In this document: positions 51,514 to 60,683 of the stretch, in pieces
Layout of the letters: each line of letters starts with the position of its first letter
How positions within the stretch are numbered: the stretch's first letter is position 1
Assembly: GCF_902804485.1 (NCBI RefSeq)
Contig: NZ_CADCST010000082.1
Span: forward strand, 62,001-126,000
Origin: Flavobacterium collinsii
GTDB lineage: Bacteria; Bacteroidota; Bacteroidia; Flavobacteriales; Flavobacteriaceae
DNA length: 64,000 nt
Reading direction: 5' to 3'
Notes under the pieces: generated by a model
Seen by the model: the letters and a program-made list of their open reading frames with translations, nothing else
Told to the model about the DNA's origin: nothing
The model's database searches: none
Program-made: the position numbers and the translations under genes

Positions 51514-52941
51514 TTAACCCAACAAAGCATTCTTTAATCCGTCAAAATCAACCGTAACCTGATCACCTGTCACTAAATTTTTAAGCGCGTACGAATTTGT
51601 AGCAATTTCCTGATCCCCCGCAATTACTGCAAACGGAATTAAACGCTTATCTGCATATTGAAACTGCTTCCCTACTTTCACATTGTCCGGATAAAGCTCT
51701 ACTTTTATATTTTCCTGTCGTAATTTCTGAATGGCCTGCGACGCGTACAATGCCTCAGCATCTCCATAATTAATGAACAATGCTTTTGAAGTTGCCGAAA
51801 CAGCTTTAGGAAACAATTGCAATTCTTCTAAAACGAGATAAATACGATCCAATCCAAAAGAAATTCCAACACCACTCATGTTCTTCAATCCAAAAATACC
51901 CGTCAAGTCGTCGTATCTTCCACCGCCTCCGATAGAACCCATCGAAACCGATTTTGGAGCTGCTACTTCAAAAATTGCTCCTGTATAATAATTTAATCCA
52001 CGGGCAAGCGTCACATCCAAATCTAAAGTTGCCGTTGACAACCCTAAAGTTGCCACATTGTCACAAATAAATTTAAGCTCCTCAACTCCTTTCATTCCTT
52101 CTTCCGACGTTGCCAATAAATCTGAAAGCTGGTTGATTTTATCTGCGAAGGTTCCTGTAAAACTAAACAGAGGCTGCACTTTCACCAATGCTTCTTCAGA
52201 AATACCATTTTCGATCATTTCTTTTTTCACACCATCTTCCCCAATTTTATCCAATTTATCAAGCGCCACCGTAAAATCAATTAACTTATCCGAAGCACCG
52301 ATAACTTCAGCGATACCCGATAATATTTTTCTGTTATTGATTTTGATTGTAACACCTTCTAAACCTAAAGCCGTAAAAACAGTATCGTACAACTGCACCA
52401 ATTCTACTTCCTGCCACAACGATTTTGAACCAACAACATCGGCATCACATTGAAAAAATTCTCTAAAACGTCCTTTTTGCGGACGATCAGCTCTCCACAC
52501 CGGCTGAATCTGATACCTTTTAAAAGGAAACTCAATTTCATTTTGATGTTGCACTACATATCTCGCAAACGGAACTGTTAAATCATAACGCAATGCCTTT
52601 TCAGAGATTTGTTTTGTAAAAGAATTCAATTCGATTCTTTCTGCAATAGTAATTTTATCAGCAGAAGAAGCCTGAAGCTCCTCAATAGATTTTGGTAATT
52701 CTATTTTGCTTTTGTTATAGAAAAAATTACCTGAATTTAAAATTTTAAAAATCAAGCGATCGCCTTCTTCTCCATACTTCCCCATCAGAGTATCTGAATT
52801 TTCAAAGGAAGGGGTTTCGATCGGCTGAAAACCAAATTTCTCAAAATTATGTTTTATAACCTGAATAATATATTGACGTTTTGACACCTCTGCAGGCGAA
52901 AAATCTCTTGTTCCTTGTGGTATGCTTGGTTTTGAAGCCAT
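51514..52941 (-). CDS. hisS: Histidyl-tRNA synthetase
   Basis: The protein has 475 residues. It is a class II synthetase with motif 1 '[17 protein letters not shown]', motif 2 '[11 protein letters not shown]' to '[13 protein letters not shown]', the His-specific 'ARGLNYYTG', and motif 3 'GGGRYDDL' to '[11 protein letters not shown]'. A C-terminal anticodon-binding domain follows ('[19 protein letters not shown]'). It charges tRNA-His in the cytoplasm. Confidence 0.97.
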   Translation of the reverse strand: MASKPSIPQGTRDFSPAEVSKRQYIIQVIKHNFEKFGFQPIETPSFENSDTLMGKYGEEGDRLIFKILNSGNFFYNKSKIELPKSIEELQASSADKITIAERIELNSFTKQISEKALRYDLTVPFARYVVQHQNEIEFPFKRYQIQPVWRADRPQKGRFREFFQCDADVVGSKSLWQEVELVQLYDTVFTALGLEGVTIKINNRKILSGIAEVIGASDKLIDFTVALDKLDKIGEDGVKKEMIENGISEEALVKVQPLFSFTGTFADKINQLSDLLATSEEGMKGVEELKFICDNVATLGLSTATLDLDVTLARGLNYYTGAIFEVAAPKSVSMGSIGGGGRYDDLTGIFGLKNMSGVGISFGLDRIYLVLEELQLFPKAVSATSKALFINYGDAEALYASQAIQKLRQENIKVELYPDNVKVGKQFQYADKRLIPFAVIAGDQEIATNSYALKNLVTGDQVTVDFDGLKNALLG

Positions 52942-53130
52942 TTTTTTAGATTATTAGATTTCTGGATTCTTCAATTCTTCGATTTCTTTTTTTGAAACCT
53001 TAAATTCTAAAACCCTTCTTATGGATTATTGTATTTTCAGAACTCATTTTTACATAAATTCTTAACGACTGCAAATATCTTATTTTTTAAAATAAATTTT
53101 CAGTAAAAATCCATCAAAGATTAAAAATAG

Positions 53131-53679
53131 CTAATCTCGTATTGAAATATACGTTTCGACCTCAGCACTATTTCCATCATAATACTTTTTTCCATGAATA
53201 GTAAAGTCTGATTTGTAAGCCCTATTCAAACTTTTATCCTGCCACACTTCGAGCCAGGTATTAAAAACAGCTTCAGGCATTTTACCTTTTGAAATGTACT
53301 TTTGATACAAGCCGGTTTCAACTGTAATCCCAACGAAACCTTTAGGAATATCTTCTAATGTACTTACTTGCAAACCTATCACTAAAGTATAAAATCCATT
53401 AAAATCTGTTTCGTAATCCTTGTAAACAGCATAAATATCATCACTGACTTTATTTGGTATTTGTTTTTGAATTTCCTTACCCCAAAATCTTGTCCATAAC
53501 GCCTCTATGTCTATGGCCGACTTTCCTTTTTCATTTATAGTTCTTGTTCCTATACCAATTACATAAAATTTCTGAATAGTAGGATTCTCCATGGTTTTTG
53601 ATTGTTTTTGTGATTGAGCTGTGAAGGACAAAAGTGTAAATGCAAGCAGCATTATACTGCGAATTCTGTTTGTTATCAT
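53131..53679 (-). CDS. Exported GyrI-like effector-binding protein
   Basis: The protein has 182 residues. A signal peptide ('LLAFTLLSFTAQSQ') precedes a GyrI-like/AraC effector-binding domain: 'YVIGIGTRTINEKGKSAIDI', 'LWTRFWGKEIQKQIPN', 'DIYAVYKDYETDFNGFYTLVIG' and a C-terminal beta-strand. The domain usually binds small hydrophobic ligands inside the cytoplasm; a signal peptide on it is unusual. A second ATG in frame after the signal ('MENPTIQKF') could start a cytoplasmic form. It lies 49 bases downstream of a YafY-type regulator in the same direction. Confidence 0.75.
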   Translation of the reverse strand: MITNRIRSIMLLAFTLLSFTAQSQKQSKTMENPTIQKFYVIGIGTRTINEKGKSAIDIEALWTRFWGKEIQKQIPNKVSDDIYAVYKDYETDFNGFYTLVIGLQVSTLEDIPKGFVGITVETGLYQKYISKGKMPEAVFNTWLEVWQDKSLNRAYKSDFTIHGKKYYDGNSAEVETYISIRD

Positions 53680-53728
53680 CTTTCTTTATTTTAGTACATA
53701 ACAAAATTAGAACATCCCTGTGACAGCC

Positions 53729-54448
53729 TTATGGCAAGGGTGTCAGACATTTTTTTCTGGTCCTGTCAAAATATTCTTCAAAAGTAATTTTGTGTGGTTC
53801 AAATGTTTCTTCCTGCACCATCAAACTAACAATCCTGTCCAATCGAAAAGCCCTGTAATCATTCCTTAGTCTACAAAATGCAATAAGCAACCAATTCTCT
53901 TCAAAGGTATAGATAGCAAAAGGCTCTACCGTACGATTCGTTTGCTGGTTATTATCTGGTGAAAAATATCTTATGCAGACAATCTTAAAATTGGTCAATG
54001 CCAATTGGAGAATAGATAAATTATTACTTGTCCGATTATTATCACTGTTCTGACCTGAAACAATGCGATCTGAAAGCAGATTAACTTTGTCTTTTGTGTT
54101 GTTGCGTAGTACAGATTTTATTTTACTAATGGCTTCCGTGTATTCTTTTACAAACGAAGCATCTTTATTCTTTAAAACCAACTGCTCTGCAGTAATCAAA
54201 GCATTAGCCTCACTTTCAGAAAACATGACAGGTGGAATTTTGTAGCCATCCATTAAAGTGTAGCCCTTGCCTTCTTCTGTCACAATAGGCACTCCTGCTT
54301 GCTCTAAAGCTCTGATATCTCTATAAATTGTTCTTTTGCTAATTGAAAATTTACCAGCCAATTCACTAGCCGTTAAGATCCTTTTAGTTTGTAACTCTAT
54401 AAGGATTGCTGTAAGACGCGAAAGTCTCTTTAAATCAGTATCATTCAT
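53729..54448 (-). CDS. YafY-family HTH/WYL transcriptional regulator
   Basis: The protein has 239 residues. An HTH-11 domain (about 8-60, 'TASELAGKFSISKRTIYRDIRAL') is followed by a WYL domain (about 145-235, 'KIVCIRYFSPDNNQ', 'LLIAFCRLRNDYRAFRLDRIV'). WYL domains sense nucleic-acid or nucleotide ligands. It probably controls the GyrI-like gene downstream, which forms a common pairing in Bacteroidota. Confidence 0.9.
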   Translation of the reverse strand: MNDTDLKRLSRLTAILIELQTKRILTASELAGKFSISKRTIYRDIRALEQAGVPIVTEEGKGYTLMDGYKIPPVMFSESEANALITAEQLVLKNKDASFVKEYTEAISKIKSVLRNNTKDKVNLLSDRIVSGQNSDNNRTSNNLSILQLALTNFKIVCIRYFSPDNNQQTNRTVEPFAIYTFEENWLLIAFCRLRNDYRAFRLDRIVSLMVQEETFEPHKITFEEYFDRTRKKCLTPLP

Positions 54449-54836
54449 ATTGATTACGCTTTTGATTTTCCTTTACTTGGTTCATTTCTGAAATTGGCAG
54501 CATCTAAAAACCACTACAAATTAAGAAATACTACTTTCATTTTTACCCAATCTTGTTCGTTTTGAGACATCCAATTTAATAAAAAAGACAAGACAACAGG
54601 AATAAATCATGATCGTCGCGTTACTTTTAAAACGCTTGCTTACAAGCCTAACACAAATCTTCCCCCTATTAAAACAAATCCTCTAAATCCAGAATCTTCC
54701 TTCAAGATAAAAATTCCTCAATATTTTTCTAGCAATATTACCTCTCTATATCATTTTTCTCTAAAACTTTAAAATAAATAATAACAGTTCGAAAACAAAC
54801 TTGTAACAAAAAACGTATTTTCGTGACAAATTGGTC
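54449..54836. other. Divergent intergenic region
   Basis: This 388-base gap between the YafY-type regulator and the MacB-like permease should carry both promoters. No clean TAnnTTTG box or fold-back of the iterated class stands out. 'tattttcg' near 54815 is a weak -7 candidate for the permease. No gene is seen. Confidence 0.4.
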
Positions 54837-56081
54837 ATGATGCTAAAATTATTTAAAGAAAATATCCGAATTGCTTTTGGTTCTATCAAAACTCAATTAT
54901 TAAGAACTATTCTTACTGTAGTCATTATTGCTATCGGAATTACCGCTTTGGTGGGAATCCTGACCGTAGTTACAGCACTTGAAAACACGGTCTCTACCAA
55001 TTTTGCCTCGATGGGCGCCAACACCTTCAACATCAATCAGTATGAAAACACGGTTAAAAACCGCGGTGGAAATGAGCGCGAAATCATCAATCCCATTATT
55101 TCTTATCCTGAAGCAGTAGCGTTCAAAAACAAATACAAATACCCTTTTACAGAAACCTCCCTTTCATTCACCGCCACATCAAAAGCTGAAGTAAAATACT
55201 TAGATCAAAAAACCGATCCCGAAATTACCATACTTGGAGTTGACGAGCATTATATTTCAAATTCAGGTTTAGAAACGACTTCCGGTCGTTCTTTCAATCA
55301 GTTTGATATTGACAACAATACTTATTCTTGCGTTGTAGGCTCCGATTTTGAAAAAGGTTTACTAAAAGACGTCAACCCAATTGATAAAATCATTTCGATA
55401 CGAGGTGCCCGTTTCAAAGTTATTGGCGTTTTAAAAGAAAAAGGATCTACGTTCGGAAATAGCCAGGATTTAAGAGTATTAATTCCAATTCAGGTAGCAC
55501 GTTCTTTATTTACCGCTCCAAGCATTAATTATACTATTAGCGTAATGGTTTCTAAAAAAGAACTTTTAGACGAGGCTGTAGACAATGCAACAAGTACCAT
55601 GCGCAGGGTTCGTAAATTAAGTCCGGTTCGCGATAATAATTTCGGTATTGGCCGAAGCGACGATTTAATCAACAGAATCCTCGGAATTACACAATATCTG
55701 GGTTGGGCAGCATGGATCATTAGTGTGATTACCATTTTAGGATCTTCTATAGCTTTAATGAACATTATGATTGTATCCGTTACAGAACGCACAAGAGAAA
55801 TTGGCGTCCGCAAAGCTTTAGGTGCCACCAAAATAACTATTTCGGTACAGTTTTTTATCGAAACATTATTAATTGGACAAATAGGCGGCTTGGTAGGAAT
55901 TGTATTGGGAATCCTTGTTGGCTTTGCTTTCGCAGCCGCAATGAATTTTGCTTTTGTAATTCCATGGATGGCCATTTTTGCGGCTTTTGGCACCAGTTTT
56001 ATGGTCGCTATTATTTCCGGTTTGTACCCGGCAATAAAAGCATCACAACTGGATCCTATTGAGGCTTTGCGTTACGAATAG
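54837..56081 (+). CDS. MacB-like ABC transporter permease (FtsX family)
   Basis: The protein has about 414 residues. A first helix ('[21 protein letters not shown]') precedes a periplasmic MacB_PCD domain (about 45-265) and three C-terminal helices typical of FtsX-like permeases ('[23 protein letters not shown]'). It uses mechanical transmission to drive export of peptides, lipoproteins or drugs. No ATPase gene adjoins it. The ATG at 54837 and the next at 54840 are both good starts. Confidence 0.88.
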   Translation: MMLKLFKENIRIAFGSIKTQLLRTILTVVIIAIGITALVGILTVVTALENTVSTNFASMGANTFNINQYENTVKNRGGNEREIINPIISYPEAVAFKNKYKYPFTETSLSFTATSKAEVKYLDQKTDPEITILGVDEHYISNSGLETTSGRSFNQFDIDNNTYSCVVGSDFEKGLLKDVNPIDKIISIRGARFKVIGVLKEKGSTFGNSQDLRVLIPIQVARSLFTAPSINYTISVMVSKKELLDEAVDNATSTMRRVRKLSPVRDNNFGIGRSDDLINRILGITQYLGWAAWIISVITILGSSIALMNIMIVSVTERTREIGVRKALGATKITISVQFFIETLLIGQIGGLVGIVLGILVGFAFAAAMNFAFVIPWMAIFAAFGTSFMVAIISGLYPAIKASQLDPIEALRYE

Positions 56082-56090
56082 CTTCTTAGT

Positions 56091-56209
56091 ATTCAGTCTC
56101 AGTTCTAAGTCTCAGTTTTCGATTGTAGTTCACATCTTACAATTTACATCTTACAGGCAAACAACTAACTGCAAACTGTGACTGTGACTGTAAACTATGA
56201 CCATAAACT
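56091..56209. repeat. CAGTCTCAGT and ACATCTT-type iterations between convergent genes
   Basis: 'attcagtctcagttctaagt' is followed by 'cacatct, tacaatt, tacatct, tacaggc' in 7-base register, and then 'aactgtgactgtgactgtaa', complementary in part to the first arm. The motif order matches the locus at 43360-43475. It fills the gap between the permease and prmC and may terminate both. Confidence 0.6.
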
Positions 56210-57064
56210 CTAAACACCCCCCTTCATCATCCTGTCGTTATCATAAATATCTTTTCGCAATTCAATGTTCCTGAAATCCATTTTCTCAAGTAGAGCCGTC
56301 ATTTCCGTCCCTAAGTACTGATTGATTTCAAAATACAATTGTCCGTTTTGCAAAAGATTTTCCTTAGCTAATTCGGCAATTTTTCTGTAAAAAATCAAAG
56401 CATCATTGTCGTCTACAAAAAGAGCTAAATGCGGCTCATAATCCAAAACATTCTTTTTAATTTCTTCTTTTTCTAAATTCCGGACATAAGGTGGATTTGA
56501 AACGATGATATCAAAATTATGCTTTAATGCTTCTGCTTCTAAAATATTCTGAAGTATAAAAGTAACTTCAACTTTGTTCTGAATTGCATTTCTTTTGGCG
56601 GTTTCTATTGCTTTTTTAGAAACATCAATTGCATAAACCTCTGCGTTGGCAATGTTTTTTGCCAATGAAATTGCAATGCAGCCACTCCCTGTGCCAATAT
56701 CAAGAATTTTTATTTTTTTTGCTTTGTCTCCTCCGGAATTCTCATTAATAATCCATTCTACCAGCTCTTCTGTTTCCGGACGAGGAATTAAAACATTCTC
56801 ATTAACTTCGAAATCCAAACCATAAAAATTAGTCTTACCTAATAAATACTGAATTGGAACTTCTTTCTTTAACTGCAATAATAAAAAGTCCCATACCACA
56901 AAATCATCTTCCGAAAAAGTCAATTCATGATTTAATGCCAGATCAATTTGTCGCAATTGGTGCTTGTTTTCTAAAATTAAATAGAAAAAACTCTCCGCTT
57001 CGTAGGCGTCGTAAAAAGGTGACAAATCTTTAATGAACTGAGTCCGATATTGTTTGATTTTCAT
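56210..57064 (-). CDS. prmC: Release factor glutamine methyltransferase PrmC
   Basis: The protein has about 284 residues: N-terminal helical domain (1-90) for release factor binding, then a class I methyltransferase with 'ILDIGTGSGCIAISLA' and the catalytic 'NPPY' in 'IIVSNPPYV'. It methylates the Gln of the GGQ motif in RF1 and RF2. I chose the ATG at 57064 ('MKIKQYRTQF'); an ATG three codons upstream is also possible. Confidence 0.93.
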   Translation of the reverse strand: MKIKQYRTQFIKDLSPFYDAYEAESFFYLILENKHQLRQIDLALNHELTFSEDDFVVWDFLLLQLKKEVPIQYLLGKTNFYGLDFEVNENVLIPRPETEELVEWIINENSGGDKAKKIKILDIGTGSGCIAISLAKNIANAEVYAIDVSKKAIETAKRNAIQNKVEVTFILQNILEAEALKHNFDIIVSNPPYVRNLEKEEIKKNVLDYEPHLALFVDDNDALIFYRKIAELAKENLLQNGQLYFEINQYLGTEMTALLEKMDFRNIELRKDIYDNDRMMKGGV

Positions 57065-57149
57065 TTTAGGCATTTGAACATTATTCTTTAGATAGGGGCA
57101 ACGATATTACAAGATAAGTATTGTAATGTAAATTCACTACAACATTATC

Positions 57150-57635
57150 CTATATTTTTTTCAACATCCACACAGGACAAGAACTATGACCGGTATTACC
57201 CAAAGGCGCATCTAAATATTCAAAACCTGATTTTACATATAGTTTTTGCGCAGCATGCATAAAAGGCATCGTTTCGATATAACATTTTTCAAAACCAAAA
57301 ATCCTTGCCTGTTCTAAACATTTTTCCATCATTTTACTTCCAATTCCCAAACCGCGGGTTTTCGGTAAAAAATACATCTTCTGTAACTCACAAATCTCCG
57401 GAGCACCATTTTCTAAAGGCGCAATTCCGCAGCAGCCTAAAATTTCGCTGTCTTTTTCAACCACAAAATAAACGGACTTCGGCTTATTGTATTCTTCGAA
57501 CATTAAGTCTAAATACGGATCTTCATAAGCCGTTCCTACTTTAGGTATTTCCATCTCATCAAATACAGACCGTATTAAATTCGCAACTTCCTGATTGTCT
57601 TCTATTTTAATGGCTCTAATCGTCCAATTTTCCAT
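57150..57635 (-). CDS. GNAT-family N-acetyltransferase
   Basis: The protein has about 161 residues with the acetyl-CoA loop 'PKTRGLGIGSKMMEKCL' and a C-terminal strand 'YVKSGFEYLD'. The substrate is unknown. I chose the ATG at 57635 ('MENWTIRAI'), eight codons inside a longer frame. It is divergent from ribD. Confidence 0.88.
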   Translation of the reverse strand: MENWTIRAIKIEDNQEVANLIRSVFDEMEIPKVGTAYEDPYLDLMFEEYNKPKSVYFVVEKDSEILGCCGIAPLENGAPEICELQKMYFLPKTRGLGIGSKMMEKCLEQARIFGFEKCYIETMPFMHAAQKLYVKSGFEYLDAPLGNTGHSSCPVWMLKKI

Positions 57636-57744
57636 ATTTTCTTCTTCCTTTAAGATCATTACAAAAATAAAAATAGTTTCCCAATAGTTCCTTAACTACC
57701 CCAAAACTATCGGGACTATACTCAAAAATAACTATTTTTGTACT

Positions 57745-58794
57745 GTGAATATACATGAAAAATACATAAAACGTTGCATCGAGCTGGCTCAAAATGGTTT
57801 GGGCACCACATATCCAAACCCAATGGTCGGAAGCATAATTGTTTACGACAATCAGATTATTGGAGAGGGCTGGCATAAAAAAGCAGGAGAACCGCATGCG
57901 GAAGTCAATGCCGTTCGTTCGGTAAAAGACAAATCACTGTTAAGCAAAGCTACCATTTATGTTAGCTTAGAGCCTTGCAGCCATTTTGGGAAAACACCTC
58001 CGTGCAGCGACTTAATTATAGAACACAAAATTCCACATGTTGTTGTCGGAACTGTTGATCCCAATGAAAAAGTGGCAGGAAACGGCATTAAAAAACTAAT
58101 TGCCGCAGGAATCAATGTTACCGTTGGAGTTTTAGAAAAAGAATGTTACGAACTCAACAAGCGTTTTTTTACTTTTCATCAAAAAAAGAGACCTTACATA
58201 ATATTAAAATGGGCCGAAAGTCAGGACGGATTTTTATCCCCTGAAAAACAGGAAAGCCCCGAGCGAAAGCCCATCTGGATTACCAATCCTTATTCCAGAC
58301 AATTGGTACACAAATGGAGAAGTGAAGAGCAGGCAATCCTCGTTGGAACACAGACAGTAATTGACGACAATCCGAAATTAAACACCAGAAATTGGTCAGG
58401 AAATAATCCGGTCAGAGTCATTCTAGACCAACACAATCGCATTTCAAAAGAGAGTTTTGTTTTTGATGACAGCGTAAAAACCATTGTATTTACAAAATCC
58501 GAAACCGGCTTTTCGACAGAAAACACTACCTTTACAGTAATCGATTTTAGCAGGAGTATTCTACCACAGATTTTAGCCGTTTTACATCAAAATCAAATTC
58601 AATCTGTTATTATCGAAGGAGGTGCTCAAACTTTACAATCTTTTATCGATCAGAATATTTGGGACGAAGCCCGAATTTTTATCGGAAAAGCCATTTTCAA
58701 AAACGGAACTAAAGCACCGCTTATTCAAAAAGAAAACATAACGAAAATTAATATTCTCAGCGACGAATTATTAAATATTAGAAATCATGATTGA
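57745..58794 (+). CDS. ribD: Bifunctional riboflavin biosynthesis protein RibD
   Basis: The protein has 349 residues. An N-terminal deaminase domain has the zinc site 'PHAEVNAV' and 'EPCSHFGKTPPCSD'; the C-terminal reductase domain (about 145-349) has 'ILKWAESQDGF' and 'IIEGGAQTLQSF'. It deaminates and reduces the pyrimidine intermediates of riboflavin synthesis. The start is a GTG at 57745; no in-frame ATG precedes the deaminase core. It overlaps the next gene by eight bases. Confidence 0.95.
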   Translation: MNIHEKYIKRCIELAQNGLGTTYPNPMVGSIIVYDNQIIGEGWHKKAGEPHAEVNAVRSVKDKSLLSKATIYVSLEPCSHFGKTPPCSDLIIEHKIPHVVVGTVDPNEKVAGNGIKKLIAAGINVTVGVLEKECYELNKRFFTFHQKKRPYIILKWAESQDGFLSPEKQESPERKPIWITNPYSRQLVHKWRSEEQAILVGTQTVIDDNPKLNTRNWSGNNPVRVILDQHNRISKESFVFDDSVKTIVFTKSETGFSTENTTFTVIDFSRSILPQILAVLHQNQIQSVIIEGGAQTLQSFIDQNIWDEARIFIGKAIFKNGTKAPLIQKENITKINILSDELLNIRNHD

Positions 58795-59389
58795 TACTAT
58801 AATTTTTGACTTTGGAGATATTTTTATCAATTTAGACAAACAAGCCACCATTTCTAAATTGCAGAATTTAGGATTAACAGAATGGAATGCCGAATTGGAT
58901 CGTCTGAATCTTTTATTTGAAACCGGAGACATTTCGCGTGACGATTTTCTGGCTGGCTTTCAAAAACAACTTCCAAATGCCACAATCGAAGAAATCCTGG
59001 AAGCATGGAATGCCATTTTAGCCGACTTCCCTTTGTACCGCTTGGAGTTCTTACAACTGCTTTCTCAAAAATATCGATTGTTTCTTTTGAGCAACACAGA
59101 CTCTATACATATTGAAACTTTTGAAAACAAAACCGGGATTTCGTTTTACAGCGATTTTTACCAATGTTTTGAAAAAGTTTATTTTTCGTTTGAAATTGGA
59201 ATGCGAAAACCCAATGCTGAAGTTTTTCAGTACCTGATCAACAAACACGAATTATCACCCAAGAGAACTTTGTTTGTAGACGACAAAAAAGAAAACACAG
59301 ACTCAGCAGCATCGCTGGGCTTTCATGTCTGGAACTTACAAGTTGGACAGGAAGATGTTGTTGACTTATTTGACAAACAAATACTTTAG
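58787..59389 (+). CDS. HAD-superfamily hydrolase (subfamily IA)
   Basis: The protein has 200 residues. It has motif I 'DTIIFDFGDIFINLD', motif II 'LLSNTDSIH', motif III Lys in 'GMRKPNAEVF' and motif IV 'TLFVDDKKENTD'. The second Asp of motif I is present, so it is likely a phosphatase. Overlap with ribD suggests it may dephosphorylate the riboflavin intermediate, a step often done by HAD enzymes; this is inferred from context. Confidence 0.88.
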   Translation: MIDTIIFDFGDIFINLDKQATISKLQNLGLTEWNAELDRLNLLFETGDISRDDFLAGFQKQLPNATIEEILEAWNAILADFPLYRLEFLQLLSQKYRLFLLSNTDSIHIETFENKTGISFYSDFYQCFEKVYFSFEIGMRKPNAEVFQYLINKHELSPKRTLFVDDKKENTDSAASLGFHVWNLQVGQEDVVDLFDKQIL

Positions 59390-59427
59390 CTGTTATTTTT
59401 GCCACAGCTTAAAAAATCAAACTCAAT

Positions 59428-60060
59428 TTGGAAATTAACGATACGTACCAAACCATTGCTTTTGAATCTGAAGAAGTGCTTTTAAAAGAAAAAGGCAGTA
59501 AGTTCTTTGGCTACGCCTTTCCAATCGAAAGTGAAGACGAAGTAAAACCCATTATCGAAAATCTAAAAAAACAGCATCCACATGCCGTACATTTTTGTTA
59601 CGCTTATCAATTAGGAACAGCTCCTAAAATTTCGTATCGTGCCAATGATGACGGAGAGCCAAGTAATACGGCTGGCGCACCAATTTACGGACAAATACAA
59701 TCTTTTGGCCTAACCAACGTTTTAGTTGTAGTGGTTCGGATTTTTGGCGGAATTAAATTAGGTGTTGGCGGCTTAATCAGTGCGTACAAAACAACAGCGC
59801 AAATGACACTTGAAGCCTGTGAGATTATCGAAAAGACAATTGACATTCATTTTCTAATCTCTTTTGATTACAAAAACATGAATAAAGTAATGCGTGTCAT
59901 AAAGGAAAAAAAACTGGAAATTACCGCTCAGGAAATGGAAATTAATGAAGATACGGGACTCCCAATTGGCAAGATAACGACTAAAACGCGCAAAAAAAAT
60001 GCCGAATCAGTATTCGACATTTTTGATTTAATGTTTGAAATCGATATTAAAATTATATAA
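59428..60060 (+). CDS. YigZ/IMPACT-family protein
   Basis: The protein has 210 residues. The UPF0029 domain shows 'GSKFFGYAFPI', 'HAVHFCYAYQLG' and 'DDGEPSNTAGAPI', then a DUF1949-type C-terminal domain of about 60 residues. The family is linked to translation or ribosome quality control; IMPACT inhibits GCN2 in eukaryotes. The start is a TTG at 59428; no ATG occurs before the conserved core. It follows the HAD gene after 38 bases. Confidence 0.85.
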   Translation: MEINDTYQTIAFESEEVLLKEKGSKFFGYAFPIESEDEVKPIIENLKKQHPHAVHFCYAYQLGTAPKISYRANDDGEPSNTAGAPIYGQIQSFGLTNVLVVVVRIFGGIKLGVGGLISAYKTTAQMTLEACEIIEKTIDIHFLISFDYKNMNKVMRVIKEKKLEITAQEMEINEDTGLPIGKITTKTRKKNAESVFDIFDLMFEIDIKII

Positions 60061-60091
60061 TTTAGCATTAAAAGGCATCACATTTTAACAA

Positions 60092-60496
60092 TTATACCAG
60101 TGTTTTAAATAATTCCAAAATGTAATCTGGAGGTGCTGTCGGACGACCTGTTTTTAACGAAATAAATACTAAAATAAACACAGCAGTTGTTAATAACTCA
60201 CCTGCTTCATTATAGATTGCGCAATCAAATTCAATCTTAACAGATGACTGACTTTTGAAAGCAGTATGAATTGTAAGAAGCTCATCATAACGCGCCGATT
60301 TTTTATAATTTATTTGCATCGAAACAATCGGCAGTCCAATACCGCTTTCTTCCATGCTTTTATATGAAATCCCTTTATTTCTAAGCCATTCCACGCGTCC
60401 GATCTCAAAATAAGGCACATAATTTCCGTGGTAAACCACTCCCATTTGATCAGTTTCAGAGTAACGAACACGCACTTGCGTTTGATGATTTTTCAT
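60092..60496 (-). CDS. Acyl-CoA thioesterase of the hotdog (4HBT) family
   Basis: The protein has 134 residues with 'RYSETDQMGVVYHGNYVPYFE', in which the Asp and following residues form the 4HBT active site. The fold is a single hotdog. It resembles YbgC/FadM-type thioesterases that hydrolyse medium- or long-chain acyl-CoA. It is divergent from dnaA. Confidence 0.9.
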   Translation of the reverse strand: MKNHQTQVRVRYSETDQMGVVYHGNYVPYFEIGRVEWLRNKGISYKSMEESGIGLPIVSMQINYKKSARYDELLTIHTAFKSQSSVKIEFDCAIYNEAGELLTTAVFILVFISLKTGRPTAPPDYILELFKTLV

Positions 60497-60683
60497 TATT
60501 TTCAGATTAAAAAAAATTAAGTTTAAAAAGTTTACTTACAACTTTTTTTTATAAAATTAGACTTCAAAATATTTTTTTTTACAGAAATTTGTTCACATAT
60601 TTGTTATCCCGAAATACGGAATAAAATTGCTCCTTTTTTATTAGGAGAATCTTTATCAATAATAAGAAAATTTATTTGAATCT
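60497..60683. other. dnaA upstream region, possible origin-associated segment
   Basis: The gap is very AT-rich with several T tracts. TTATCCCGA at 60604-60612 and TTATCAATA near 60653-60661 resemble DnaA boxes, but weakly. Too few matches are visible to call an origin. Confidence 0.3.

Noticed and set aside
60497..60683. Calling oriC upstream of dnaA
   Set aside because: Only two weak DnaA-box-like words are visible. Strand-skew data for the whole chromosome would be needed.
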